Positions 47,218-56,418 of a stretch of DNA of 64,000 bases are shown in pieces. Origin of the DNA: Alkalihalobacillus trypoxylicola (lineage in GTDB: Bacteria; Bacillota; Bacilli; Bacillales; Bacillaceae_D). Under the pieces are notes generated by a model. It was not told where the DNA came from. It ran no database searches and saw only the letters and a program-made list of their open reading frames with translations. Position numbers and translations under genes: made by a program. Numbering within the stretch: the stretch's first letter is position 1; each line of letters starts with the position of its first letter. Location: contig NZ_LTAO01000023.1 in the NCBI RefSeq assembly GCF_001590785.1, positions 187,142 through 251,141 of the forward strand, read 5' to 3'.

Positions 47218-47335
47218 GCATAAAAAATAGAAATAAGTACTCATGTAATTTTGTACATGCACGTATATATTATTGAATAAAGACAAGTAATATCTTATTA
47301 GACGTGATGAATCGATAAAAGGAGCAAAATTTAGA

Positions 47336-47941
47336 ATGGAAAATTGGATCGTCAATATGATGGAACAGTTCGGATATGTCGGTATTATGTTATTGATTGC
47401 TTTAGAAAACCTGTTTCCTCCCATTCCTTCAGAAGTTATTTTGACTTTCGGAGGATTTATGACTACTTATTCAAGAATGTCTGTAATTGGCGTGATTGCC
47501 TTTGCTACTATTGGCTCTGTTGCAGGTGCTATTATTCTATATTACATTGGCTCTTTATTAGGATTACATCGAATCGAAAGATTGATAAATCGTTACGGTC
47601 ATTTCATTCGTTTAAATAAAAAAGATTTTCACCGGGCTTATAATTGGTTTGAGCGATATGGACCTTGGACCGTATTCTTTTGCCGACTTGTCCCTTTAAT
47701 TAGAAGCTTGATATCAATCCCTGCTGGTATGACGAAAATGAATTTCGGCTTGTTCGTCGTTTTGACCACACTAGGCTCCCTTATTTGGAACACAGTTTTA
47801 GTAACAATCGGTTCTGTAGTGGGAGAATCCTGGGGAGCCATCGTACAATATATGTCTTTATACTCTAATATCGTTTATATAGCCTTAGCCGCCCTCATCT
47901 TGTTTTTTCTGATTTTTTTCCTTTTAAGAAGAAGAAAATAA
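47336..47941 (+). CDS. DedA-family membrane protein
   Basis: 201 residues. ALENLFPPIPSEVILTFGGF and FFCRLVPLIRSLISIPAGMTKM are the DedA/SNARE-associated motifs with the conserved acidic and Arg residues. Re-entrant loops plus several helices. Recent family knowledge links DedA proteins to flipping of undecaprenyl phosphate or phospholipids and to envelope homeostasis. AAAGGAG upstream. Monocistronic, with a terminator shared with eutH. Confidence 0.9.
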   Translation: MENWIVNMMEQFGYVGIMLLIALENLFPPIPSEVILTFGGFMTTYSRMSVIGVIAFATIGSVAGAIILYYIGSLLGLHRIERLINRYGHFIRLNKKDFHRAYNWFERYGPWTVFFCRLVPLIRSLISIPAGMTKMNFGLFVVLTTLGSLIWNTVLVTIGSVVGESWGAIVQYMSLYSNIVYIALAALILFFLIFFLLRRRK

Positions 47942-47957
47942 ATATACCTGATTCAAT

Positions 47958-48022
47958 CAAAAAAACACCTTCAGTAGGATTTGGGTTATGATTAACCATC
48001 CGCTGCTAAAGGTGTTTTATCA
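47958..48022. terminator. Bidirectional terminator between dedA and eutH
   Basis: AAAACACCTT/AAGGTGTTTT arms with partial CAGTAG/CTGCT extension, around a loop of about 30 bases. Confidence 0.7.
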
Positions 48023-48023
48023 T

Positions 48024-49121
48024 TTAACTTCTCCATGCATTTCTTTTCGTTTTATCCCTCGTTAGAGTAAGAGCTAATAGAACGGCAGACGCACCACCCG
48101 TTAATTTGCCTATCACCATTGCTGTTACCATTTCTTGATTAACTCCTGCAACGAAGCCAAGATGTCCACCTAAGACAAACGCTCCACTTACTGCAAAGGC
48201 AATATTAACGATCTTGCCTCGTTCATTCATGTCATCTAGTAAAGAGAACATAGGAATAATATGCGCAAGTGAAGCGATAATTCCTGCAGTCGAGCTTGAA
48301 TCTAAACCTATTGATTCTCCTACTCGGTTTAAAGGCCTCTTTAATACCTTTGTCATAAACGTAACGAGGGGAAAGGCTCCCATTAATACTATAGCAATCA
48401 TTCCAACTATTTGAATTCCATCTGTTATAGGAGCTAGACCTGGAATTATCACTAATCCAGTTAAAGTTTCTACACTGATGGCGACTAACCCAACAATCGC
48501 TATCAAAGAAACAAATTTGCCGATTAATTGAAAGATTTTCATTAACCCATTCATGAAAAATAGTAATCCGATTACAATGAATAAAGATAACAAGCTCGGT
48601 ATTATTAAGTTTTTTAATAATAAATTTAAAGAAAAACCAGCTATTAATCCACCGATTAAACACCCTAACGGAATCGTGCTTAATCCAATCATAATGCCTT
48701 TAGCTAAAAAAGGATGATTTTCTCTTTTAACTAAACCGAGTGCGACCGGAATCGTAAAGGAAATCGTTGGCCCTAACATCGTTCCAAGCAAAACCCAGGC
48801 AAATAGAGCCGCTTCCTCACTCAACGCCATTTGTTCAGCTAAAGCGAAACCTCCCATATCTAAAGCTAAAATGGTATTGGCGAAAGTTGCCGGATCCGCC
48901 CCAATCATCTGATATACAGGTGTAACAATAGGTAGTAATAGGTTAGCGATAACCGGAGCTAGCGAGACAATCCCAATAATGACAAGCCCCAAAGGGCCCA
49001 TTGCCATCATCCCTTCTTTAAATCGCTCTCCAAAACCAAATTTGTTCCCTAAAAGGTAATCTATGGCGCCTATTATAATAAATAATGATAATATAGCTAA
49101 AATAATTTGATTCATATTCAT
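48024..49121 (-). CDS. eutH: Ethanolamine permease EutH
   Basis: 365 residues, about ten helices, full-length EutH: MMAMGPLGLVIIGIVSLAP, NTILALDMGGFALAEQMA, GTMLGPTISFTIPVALGL, SSSTAGIIASLAHIIPMFSLLDDMNERGK. It transports ethanolamine. No other eut gene (lyase, regulator, shell protein) is in the window, so it is an orphan here; the rest of the pathway may lie elsewhere. Flanked by dedA and a family A repeat. Confidence 0.9.
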   Translation of the reverse strand: MNMNQIILAILSLFIIIGAIDYLLGNKFGFGERFKEGMMAMGPLGLVIIGIVSLAPVIANLLLPIVTPVYQMIGADPATFANTILALDMGGFALAEQMALSEEAALFAWVLLGTMLGPTISFTIPVALGLVKRENHPFLAKGIMIGLSTIPLGCLIGGLIAGFSLNLLLKNLIIPSLLSLFIVIGLLFFMNGLMKIFQLIGKFVSLIAIVGLVAISVETLTGLVIIPGLAPITDGIQIVGMIAIVLMGAFPLVTFMTKVLKRPLNRVGESIGLDSSSTAGIIASLAHIIPMFSLLDDMNERGKIVNIAFAVSGAFVLGGHLGFVAGVNQEMVTAMVIGKLTGGASAVLLALTLTRDKTKRNAWRS

Positions 49122-49197
49122 ATTTTATATAAAGCCCCTTTTTATTATGTCCAGACCTATTCCATTAAAATGATTAGTATTTATTGATAGTTGAACT

Positions 49198-49455
49198 AAT
49201 TTCATCCTTCCTATCTTTTAATGAATACCGAGCGGTTAGGTTTTTGATTTCCACTTTAGGTAGATGCTTTCCCAAGGGCTTGTCTTCAGCTAACTCCGAC
49301 TACGCAGAGCGTCGTCAGAGTGGATCTTCAAACGGCGCTCATCCTTTGGGAGTCACTACCTACCGTTACAATCAACGAGTGATTTCGCAAACATTCAAGA
49401 CATTTTTATAATGAATGGTCTGTTTTATTCAACTTTAAAGCAATTATGGAATTGA
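49198..49455 (+). repeat. Family A repeat, single core (copy A6)
   Basis: Core about 49257-49368, running from AGGTAGATGCTTTCCC to GGGAGTCACTACCT with the inner hairpin arms AACTCCGAC and GTCAGAGT. Ends TTTCATCC and ATGGAATTGA are more diverged than in other copies. Fills the gap between eutH and proC. Confidence 0.8.
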
Positions 49456-49607
49456 CTCTAGTTATTTTCAAAGTTTGATGGTCACTCCTCCGACCTCTTC
49501 TATTTTAACCGAGGTATTCATTATTTGATATTAGAAGTTTAAAAGAGTACCATAATGCTCCAAACAAAAGCCTACCCTAAAAAAGGCAGACTTAATTAAT
49601 AAACCAT

Positions 49608-50408
49608 TTATTTTTCTGTTAATTTTGCCATATTCGCATGAACAGCTTCTATAATCGCTGAACGAAATCCATTCTTTTCTAGAGCAGCCATGGATTGAAT
49701 AGTCGTTCCACCTGGAGAACAAACCTCGTCCTTTAATTGTGCAGGGTGTGTGTTTGTTTCTAATACCATTTTTGCAGAGCCTAGCACCGCCTGTGCAGTA
49801 ATAGCATATGCTTGCTCACGTGGTATTCCGTATAAAACGGCTGCATCTGCTAAAGCTTCGATATACATATAAATAAAGGCAGGAGAAGATCCGCCAACTG
49901 CACTAGCTATATCCATTAATTTTTCATCAATCACTTCTGTCTTACCAACTTTATTAAATAAATCAACAATAAATTGACGGTCTGTATCTGTCATCAATCC
50001 ATTAAAAGATAGAGTCGTTAACCCTTCCTTTACTAATACAGGTGTATTAGGCATAGCCTTCACCATTTTTACCTCTTTCATAAATCTTGATTCATTTTGC
50101 TCAATAGATTGACCACCAGCTATTAAAACGATAATAGCATCTTGCTTAATACGGTCTCGAACTTCCTCAATGACAGTTGGGTATTGATCTGGTGTTACAG
50201 AAAGAAATACGATATCAACATTTTCTGCAACGTGGGAATTGCTCTCTGAAACTTGAATGCCATACTCATTTCCTAAGCTCTCTAGCTTACCTTTAGAGCG
50301 ATTCGATGCATATATATGCTCACGCTTTATAAAGTTAGATTCTAATAAACCACCAATTATCGCCTTTGCCATATTACCACTACCAATAAATCCAATATGT
50401 TTATCCAT
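49608..50408 (-). CDS. proC: Pyrroline-5-carboxylate reductase
   Basis: 266 residues. NAD(P)-binding motif HIGFIGSGNMAKAIIGGLL, then VRVMPNTP-like MVKAMPNTPVLVKEG. The C-terminal catalytic/oligomer region is SAVGGSSPAFIYMYIEALADAAV and DEVCSPGGTTIQSMAALEKNGFR. It catalyses the last step of proline synthesis, also relevant to osmotic adaptation. Monocistronic. Bacilli carry several proC paralogs, so the exact paralog is not assigned. Confidence 0.95.
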   Translation of the reverse strand: MDKHIGFIGSGNMAKAIIGGLLESNFIKREHIYASNRSKGKLESLGNEYGIQVSESNSHVAENVDIVFLSVTPDQYPTVIEEVRDRIKQDAIIVLIAGGQSIEQNESRFMKEVKMVKAMPNTPVLVKEGLTTLSFNGLMTDTDRQFIVDLFNKVGKTEVIDEKLMDIASAVGGSSPAFIYMYIEALADAAVLYGIPREQAYAITAQAVLGSAKMVLETNTHPAQLKDEVCSPGGTTIQSMAALEKNGFRSAIIEAVHANMAKLTEK

Positions 50409-50659
50409 AAAAACTTCCTTTCTATTTTCCTATCATTAGCTTATAGCTCATAAATAAAAGGCTACCACAACCTCAAATGAATAGGAAGTTAGCCAATCAT
50501 TAAGTGAAAATGACCATTTATGAAGCAAAGTAATAAGGCTATACCAACTCTATGTAAAGTACCAACCCATTAAAATCATGAATCCACTCTAATGTAACAG
50601 TTCTCAAGCACCTGAATGCTTCTCACCATAAGCACCTTTCATTATATATAAAAAGCTAA
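50409..50659. other. Intergenic region upstream of proC
   Basis: Promoter region of proC on the minus strand. No other gene, repeat or structured RNA recognised up to the family B copy. Confidence 0.45.
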
Positions 50660-50903
50660 GAGGCTATGGCAAAACGGTTTAAACAACACATGTAGATAAA
50701 CTTGAAAAGAAATGTGAAGGATGCAAACACTAATAACGAACAATGAACCCTCCTTCTTGTAAAAAGAAGGAGGGTTCTGTTAAACGGGTATATTCTTTAT
50801 GGAAGACGAAATCTAGCGGACACAAAGCATGAAGACTCCAGCGGGAGGAAGTGGCCATGCCGAAATCCACTTTTTAAAAAAGGTAGTTTGGCGCCGTCCC
50901 ATT
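50660..50903 (+). repeat. Family B repeat, truncated copy B4
   Basis: Left two thirds of the element: GGATGCAAACAC, the hairpin AACCCTCCTTCTT/AAGAAGGAGGGTT (50744-50777), CTAGCGGACACAAAG, ACTCCAGCGGGAGGAAGTGG, and GCCGAAATCCACTT. The right end after TTGGCGCCGTCCC is missing. It lies directly behind rlmN and may terminate its transcript. Confidence 0.75.
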
Positions 50904-50927
50904 GGCTTTTACTCCACAATCTTAAAG

Positions 50928-51998
50928 CTATGCTTTTACTTTATCCTTTTTAATCTGCTTACTGCGCAGTTGACCACATGCTGCATCAATATCGGTACCA
51001 TGTTCTAGACGAACTCCACAGTTTAGACCTTTTTTCTTTAGCGTATCGAAGAAAATACGGATATCTTCGTTATCACTTCTTTGATATTGGCCATGCTCAT
51101 CAACAGGATTATATGGGATAAGATTAATATAAGTTAATTTTCGACGATGACTCCCAATTAAAGAAGCTAATTCTAAAGCATGCTCTTTTTGATCATTAAC
51201 TCCCTTTAGCAATATATATTCAAAGGTAATACGACGATTAGATTGCTCTAAATAATAGTCAACTGCGTCCATTAACTTCTCAATTGGAAAAGCTCGATTT
51301 ACCTTCATAATTTGTGTTCTAAGCTCATTATTTGGTGCATGTAATGAAATAGCTAAATTAACTTGTAATTTTAAATCAGCAAAATCATAAATTTTCGGTA
51401 CGATTCCACTTGTTGAAACGGTAATATGTCTCGCACCAATTGCAAGACCCTTTTGGTCCTTAACAATTTCAAGAAAATCGACCATATGGTCAAAATTGTC
51501 AAATGGCTCACCGATTCCCATTACTACAATATGACTAACTCTTTCATCATTTTCACGAGTATCAAGGTGAAGCTGCACCTTCATAATTTGTTCTACGATT
51601 TCTCCACTAGTCAAATCGCGGTTTTTGCGTAATAATCCGCTGGCACAAAAGCTACAGCCTATATTACAACCAACCTGAGTCGTCACACATACAGAAAGTC
51701 CATATTTATGTTTCATTAAAACGGTTTCGATTAAATTCCCGTCTTGTAGCTTTAATAAAAATTTAATGGTTCCATCCTTTGATTCCTGCTGGAGATGGAC
51801 TCCCATTGTTTCAAAGGCAAAGTTGTCTTCTAATAATTGTAAGCAATCTTTGTTCACATTTGTCATCTGAGAAAAATCAGTCACACGCTTTCGGTATAAC
51901 CAGTCCCAAACTTGCTGTGCTCTAAAGCGTTTATGTCCACGCTCTAATAACCATTCTGTTAATTGCTCAATCGTTAAACCGTAAATTGAATGTTTCAT
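50928..51998 (-). CDS. rlmN: RlmN-family 23S rRNA adenine-2503 methyltransferase
   Basis: 356 residues. Radical-SAM cluster CNIGCSFC, N-terminal HhH-like domain [24 protein letters not shown]/glycine motif [28 protein letters not shown], and C-terminal [10 protein letters not shown] with the catalytic Cys. It methylates C2 of A2503 (and A37 of some tRNAs in other species). The C-terminal loop reads [13 protein letters not shown], differing from canonical Bacillus RlmN (LIPVNYVPE type), and prpC/prkC are not neighbours, so this could be a second paralog. RBS GGAGGG. A 35-codon ORF precedes it. Confidence 0.87.
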   Translation of the reverse strand: MKHSIYGLTIEQLTEWLLERGHKRFRAQQVWDWLYRKRVTDFSQMTNVNKDCLQLLEDNFAFETMGVHLQQESKDGTIKFLLKLQDGNLIETVLMKHKYGLSVCVTTQVGCNIGCSFCASGLLRKNRDLTSGEIVEQIMKVQLHLDTRENDERVSHIVVMGIGEPFDNFDHMVDFLEIVKDQKGLAIGARHITVSTSGIVPKIYDFADLKLQVNLAISLHAPNNELRTQIMKVNRAFPIEKLMDAVDYYLEQSNRRITFEYILLKGVNDQKEHALELASLIGSHRRKLTYINLIPYNPVDEHGQYQRSDNEDIRIFFDTLKKKGLNCGVRLEHGTDIDAACGQLRSKQIKKDKVKA

Positions 51999-51999
51999 C

Positions 52000-52107
52000 C
52001 TATAAAACCCTCCGATACCACCTTGAAATGCACCTCATTCTCTTAAAAAGGTTCTCCATTGGATGTACCCTTTCATACATCGAATAAAAGGATTTACTTT
52101 TCCTCAT
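52000..52107 (-). CDS. Possible 35-codon leader ORF of rlmN
   Basis: ATG 52107 to TAG 52000, ending one base before the rlmN ATG and containing the rlmN RBS in its last codons. The peptide starts [14 protein letters not shown], is very basic and ends WYRRVL. No clear RBS of its own (TTGAA only). Leader peptides control several rRNA methyltransferase genes through drug-stalled ribosomes, which makes this worth noting, but it may be chance. Confidence 0.35.
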   Translation of the reverse strand: MRKSKSFYSMYERVHPMENLFKRMRCISRWYRRVL

Positions 52108-52196
52108 TTCAATAAATGGTCAAATTTTTAATAGAAAAGAGCTCTTATCACTTTTTTCTACCTCATCCATATTATCACGTTCAAAAAGGAAGTCAA
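52069..52196 (-). promoter_or_regulatory. Promoter and leader of rlmN
   Basis: TTGACT (52196..52191), 16-base spacer, TAATAT (52174..52169) on the minus strand. This gives a leader of about 160 bases before the rlmN start, in which the small ORF lies. No other gene is seen in 51999-52362. Confidence 0.5.
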
Positions 52197-52362
52197 CCAC
52201 CTCATATATTCGCAATAATATAAATAATCAACACTTTCATTTCTCGGTTAGTTATATCTATTTTTTTAACATCTCTTAATTAAAAAATCGTTAATTCTTT
52301 TGCTAACGTTTTAAATTTTTTCTAATTGGTAATAGGTGAAAGAGAAAAAGAAAAGGAGGGAC

Positions 52363-53772
52363 ATGGTGTCACCAGAACTGATTGGATTTAGTTTTATTAT
52401 TCTTGGAATTCTACTTATGATTAGTAAATGGATTCGGGTAACGATTCCCTTTTTACAGAATGTATTAATTCCCAGCTCCATTATAGCTGGTCTGCTCGGC
52501 TTATTATTGGGTCCTGAAGTACTTGGTCTATTGGACATTGAACTTTTTGAGGAAGGCGGGCTTTTTCCAGAGGGGATGATTACCGTATGGGAATCATTAC
52601 CAGAGTTATTGATTAGCATTATTTTTGCCTCCTTATTTTTAGGAAGTTCTATACCCTCTTTCAAAAAAATGTGGAATATTGCAGGTCCTCAAATTACTTT
52701 TTCTCACTTTATATCTTGGGGACAGTATGTGATTGGGGGAGTACTTGCCACTTTTCTTTTAGTACCTCTTTTTAACTTAAATCCAGCAGTAGGAGCCCTT
52801 CTTGAGATTAGCTTCGTTGGCGGACATGGGACAGCAGCAGGTCTCTCCAGCACCTTCTCAGCTGTAGATTTTGAAGAAGGGCGAGACCTCGCAATTGGAC
52901 TAGCAACAGTCGGTGTTTTGTCTGGTGTCTTTATTGGAATGATTCTTATAAATTGGGGAGCAAGGAAAGGAAAAACAAAAATTTTAAAAAGCCCTGATGA
53001 CATTTCTAAAGAACAGAAAAAGGGATTAATTAAAATGGAGGATCAGGATGATGCACCTGCAGGTCACAAAACAACAAGATCTGAAGTCATCGAAACATTT
53101 ACTGTTCATTTTGCTTATATAGGTATCGCTATAGCTCTCGGATACCTTATTTTAGAAGGACTCATATTAGTGGAAGAAGCACTTTGGTCAGATACAATTG
53201 AACTATTTGTCAATATGCCTTTATTTCCATTGGCTATGATTGGAGCAGTAATTGTACAGTTGACTTTAGATAAAACAACAAAAGAACCAATATTAGACCC
53301 CGGGTTGGTCAAAAGAATTCAAGGATTCGCCCTTGATTTGCTTATCGTCTCTGCAATAGCTACTTTATCTTTAACTGTAATAGGAGACTATCTATTACCA
53401 TTTCTTTTCATGTCAATTGCCGCCATTTCTTGGACTGTTTTTTCCTTTTTATTCATTGCTCCAAAGATGATGCCTGATTATTGGTTTGAACGTGGAATTG
53501 GCGATCTTGGACAAGGGCTTGGAATGAGCGCTGCTGGATTACTTCTTATTAACCTAGTAGATCCTAAAAATGATTCTCCAGCAAAAGAAGGGTTCAGTTA
53601 TAAACAGCTTTTGCTAGACATCTTTGTCGGTGGAGGAATTGTAACTGCTGCTTCGGTTCCATTAATTGTAGCTGTAGGACCTGTAGTCTTTTTAATCATT
53701 GCATTTGTTGTGATGATAGGTTGGTTGCTCTTAGGGTTATTGTATTTCGGGAAAAAGAGAGCCCATAAATGA
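52363..53772 (+). CDS. Sodium/glutamate symporter-like (GltS family) permease
   Basis: 469 residues from ATG 52363, chosen because AAAAGGAGGG lies just upstream; the earlier in-frame ATG at 52336 precedes this RBS. About 11-12 helices in two inverted repeats. SFVGGHGTAAGLSSTF and DLGQGLGMSAAGLLLI are the paired re-entrant-loop motifs of GltS. The charged central cytoplasmic loop spans about 205-245. Imports a dicarboxylate-type amino acid with sodium (family knowledge). Divergence from E. coli GltS is high, so the substrate is uncertain. Confidence 0.85.
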   Translation: MVSPELIGFSFIILGILLMISKWIRVTIPFLQNVLIPSSIIAGLLGLLLGPEVLGLLDIELFEEGGLFPEGMITVWESLPELLISIIFASLFLGSSIPSFKKMWNIAGPQITFSHFISWGQYVIGGVLATFLLVPLFNLNPAVGALLEISFVGGHGTAAGLSSTFSAVDFEEGRDLAIGLATVGVLSGVFIGMILINWGARKGKTKILKSPDDISKEQKKGLIKMEDQDDAPAGHKTTRSEVIETFTVHFAYIGIAIALGYLILEGLILVEEALWSDTIELFVNMPLFPLAMIGAVIVQLTLDKTTKEPILDPGLVKRIQGFALDLLIVSAIATLSLTVIGDYLLPFLFMSIAAISWTVFSFLFIAPKMMPDYWFERGIGDLGQGLGMSAAGLLLINLVDPKNDSPAKEGFSYKQLLLDIFVGGGIVTAASVPLIVAVGPVVFLIIAFVVMIGWLLLGLLYFGKKRAHK

Positions 53773-54255
53773 TAAAGATTATCGGGATATGTCTCAGTTT
53801 TTACATTTTTTTAATCGCAATAAGTTGTGTATAAGTTCATTCATAAAAGGTTTATTTTAACGATTTGTCGGGAAGAAGCGTGGTGAAGGCACATATTTAA
53901 AAAAGCATCTGAGAAAAAATAAAAGCTCTGTACAGATTTGTTCATTACAAATGAAAATACGTTTTCTAATCTTCATTATCTCAATACAAAACTCTTGGCG
54001 GAATAAAAACGTAAACGAACCGATACTATCATAGGTGAAAGTATAATGATGATGGTTATATTAATTGAAAAGGGATTTGTAAACTCCCGTTAGAATTCAA
54101 GTATCTTTCACAAGCGACTTTCAGTATCTAATTATGTGCGTTCTAAAGCCTTTCTTACAAATGATTCTACACTTTCAATAACATCAGGATTGTTGAATAT
54201 CTTAAACCAACTAAACACATGCATTTAGTATTATTTTTTTCAGGAGGTAAAGTAC
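53773..54255 (+). other. Long intergenic region before the catalase gene
   Basis: 483 bases without a convincing ORF. Contains a SigB-like promoter at 53850-53875. The rest is AT-rich with no recognised repeat or RNA. Confidence 0.5.
53850..53875 (+). promoter_or_regulatory. SigB-like promoter far upstream of katE
   Basis: GTTTAT (53850-53855), 14-base spacer, GGGAAG (53870-53875): close to the general-stress consensus GTTTAA-N14-GGGWAW. About 380 bases before the catalase start. B. subtilis katE is SigB-dependent, which makes this plausible. Confidence 0.4.
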
Positions 54256-56298
54256 ATGGATAAAAACCAAAACAAAAACCGTAAAGATGAACAATTAGAT
54301 GCTTTCAGAACCGAAGACCGTAATAAAAGTATGACAACTAATCAAGGATTAAAAGTATCTGAAGATGAATTCTCTTTAAAGGCTGGAGAACGTGGGCCAA
54401 CGCTAATGGAAGATTTTCATTTTCGGGAAAAAATGACCCATTTTGATCACGAGAGAATCCCAGAAAGAATTGTACACGCAAGAGGATTTGCCGCGCACGG
54501 GGAATTCGAAGTGTACGAATCAATGAAACCGTATACAAAGGCGAAGTTCTTACAAGATCCTGGAACAGTAACTCCTGTTTTTGTTCGTTTTTCTACAGTA
54601 GCAGGTTCAAAAGGCTCAGGAGAGCTTGCTCGAGATGCTCGGGGATTCGCTACTAAATTTTATACAGAAGAAGGAAATTATGATCTGGTTGGTAACAATA
54701 TCCCTGTCTTTTTTATACAAGATGCAATGAAGTTTCCCGATTTAGTGCATGCGGTCAAGCCAGAACCACATAATGAAATTCCTCAAGCTGCGTCTGCTCA
54801 TGATACATTTTGGGATTTTATTGCGAATAATCAAGAGACCGCTCATATGATTATGTGGAAAATGTCTGATCGAGCGATTCCAAGAAGTTATCGAATGATG
54901 GAAGGTTTTGGTGTTCATACCTTTCGTCTTATAAATGAAGAAGGAAAATCTCATTTTGTAAAATTCCATTGGAAACCTAAACTGGGTGTCCATTCCGTTG
55001 TTTGGGATGAAGCCCAAAAAATTAACGGAAAAGACCCCGACTTTCATAGGGCTGACTTATATGAGGCGATTGAGGAAGGAAATTTCCCAGAATATGAATT
55101 CGGTGTACAAATTATTAATGAAGAAGACGAATATAAATTTGATTTTGATGTTTTAGATCCAACCAAGTTATGGCCAGAAGAGGAGGTACCTGTAAAAATC
55201 ATTGGTAAAATGACACTCAATCGAAATGTTGATAATGTCTTTGCTGAATCAGAGCAAGTTGCCTTCCATCCTGGTCATGTAGTACCAGGAATAGACTTTA
55301 CCAATGATCCTTTACTTCAAGGGAGATTATTTTCATACACAGACACTCAGTTAATTCGATTAGGTGGCCCAAATTTTCACGAATTACCAATAAATCGACC
55401 TGTTTGTCCTTTTCATAATAATCAACGTGATGGTTACGGTAGACAGACTATTAATGTTGGACAAGTTAGCTACCATAAAAACTCATTGGCCCATAACACC
55501 CCAAATACTGTTCGACCAGAGGACGGTGGTTATGAGCATTATCAGGAAAAGGTTGAAGGACGAAAAGTAAGAGCTCGTAGCATTAGCTTCAAAGACCACT
55601 TTTCCCAAGCAAGTTTATTCTGGAATAGTATGAGTAAAGCAGAAAAAGAACATATTATTGAAGCCTTTAGCTTTGAACTAGGAAAACTAAAAAATGTTGA
55701 AATTCAACAACAAGTCATTGAAATGTTTGGAAATGTTAATTTGGAAATGGTACAAAAAATAGCTAAAAATATTGGATTAACTCCACCATCAGAGGGAGGC
55801 TCTAATTATACTAAGTCCTCACCTGCACTAAGTCAGGAAAATACAATAAGAAAGGGAGATACAAGAACGGTTGCTCTTCTTGTTGATAAAGAATTTAATG
55901 GCAAAGAACTAGAAAAAATAGTGGAAGGACTAGAAAAAGAAAACATTCAAGCAAAGATCGTTTCTGAGTCATTAGGTACTTTAAAAGGAAATGACAATGT
56001 TGAGATTAAGGTCGATCAATCTTTCTTAACAGCAGAGTCGGTACTTTTTGATTCGGTTTATATCGCATCATCCGGAGAGCATAACAGCACTTTCCATTCA
56101 AAAGCAAAAGAATTTATTAAAGAAGCCTTCTCCCATTATAAACCAGTCGGTGCACTGGAGGCAGGAGCAGCTTTACTGACGGAAATGCAAATTGACCACA
56201 CAGAGCCTGGGGTCATTGTCAATCATAATTCTGGTACATTCATACCTAAATTTGCTGAAGCCATAGCCAACCACCGTTTTTGGGATCGAAAGATATAA
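54256..56298 (+). CDS. katE: Large-subunit catalase (clade 2, HPII/KatE type)
   Basis: 680 residues. Catalytic His in PERIVHARGFAAHGEFEVY, Asn in VGNNIPVFFIQD, proximal heme ligand Tyr in RLFSYTDTQLIRLG. After the catalase core (to about 500) a linker leads to a C-terminal flavodoxin/DJ-1-like domain (about 535-680), which defines large-subunit catalases. It decomposes hydrogen peroxide, typically in stationary phase, under general stress or in spores. RBS CAGGAGG before ATG. Confidence 0.95.
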   Translation: MDKNQNKNRKDEQLDAFRTEDRNKSMTTNQGLKVSEDEFSLKAGERGPTLMEDFHFREKMTHFDHERIPERIVHARGFAAHGEFEVYESMKPYTKAKFLQDPGTVTPVFVRFSTVAGSKGSGELARDARGFATKFYTEEGNYDLVGNNIPVFFIQDAMKFPDLVHAVKPEPHNEIPQAASAHDTFWDFIANNQETAHMIMWKMSDRAIPRSYRMMEGFGVHTFRLINEEGKSHFVKFHWKPKLGVHSVVWDEAQKINGKDPDFHRADLYEAIEEGNFPEYEFGVQIINEEDEYKFDFDVLDPTKLWPEEEVPVKIIGKMTLNRNVDNVFAESEQVAFHPGHVVPGIDFTNDPLLQGRLFSYTDTQLIRLGGPNFHELPINRPVCPFHNNQRDGYGRQTINVGQVSYHKNSLAHNTPNTVRPEDGGYEHYQEKVEGRKVRARSISFKDHFSQASLFWNSMSKAEKEHIIEAFSFELGKLKNVEIQQQVIEMFGNVNLEMVQKIAKNIGLTPPSEGGSNYTKSSPALSQENTIRKGDTRTVALLVDKEFNGKELEKIVEGLEKENIQAKIVSESLGTLKGNDNVEIKVDQSFLTAESVLFDSVYIASSGEHNSTFHSKAKEFIKEAFSHYKPVGALEAGAALLTEMQIDHTEPGVIVNHNSGTFIPKFAEAIANHRFWDRKI

Positions 56299-56378
56299 CT
56301 GGTTTTTGAAAGAACTTTAAAACAAATGATTACCGAAAAACAGGAATCTCAATCCATCATATTTAGTGTATATAGACT

Positions 56379-56416
56379 AAAACTACCTCATCTAATATAG
56401 ATGAGGTAGTTTTTTA
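56379..56416. terminator. Bidirectional terminator after katE
   Basis: CTACCTCATCTA/TAGATGAGGTAG perfect stem with A-run left and T-run right, serving katE and the convergent Cache gene. Confidence 0.9.
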
Positions 56417-56418
56417 AG

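Noticed and set aside
47002-47424. ORFs around the ABC-2 promoter
   Set aside because: Frames cross the promoter and the start of dedA, with no RBS or recognisable protein.
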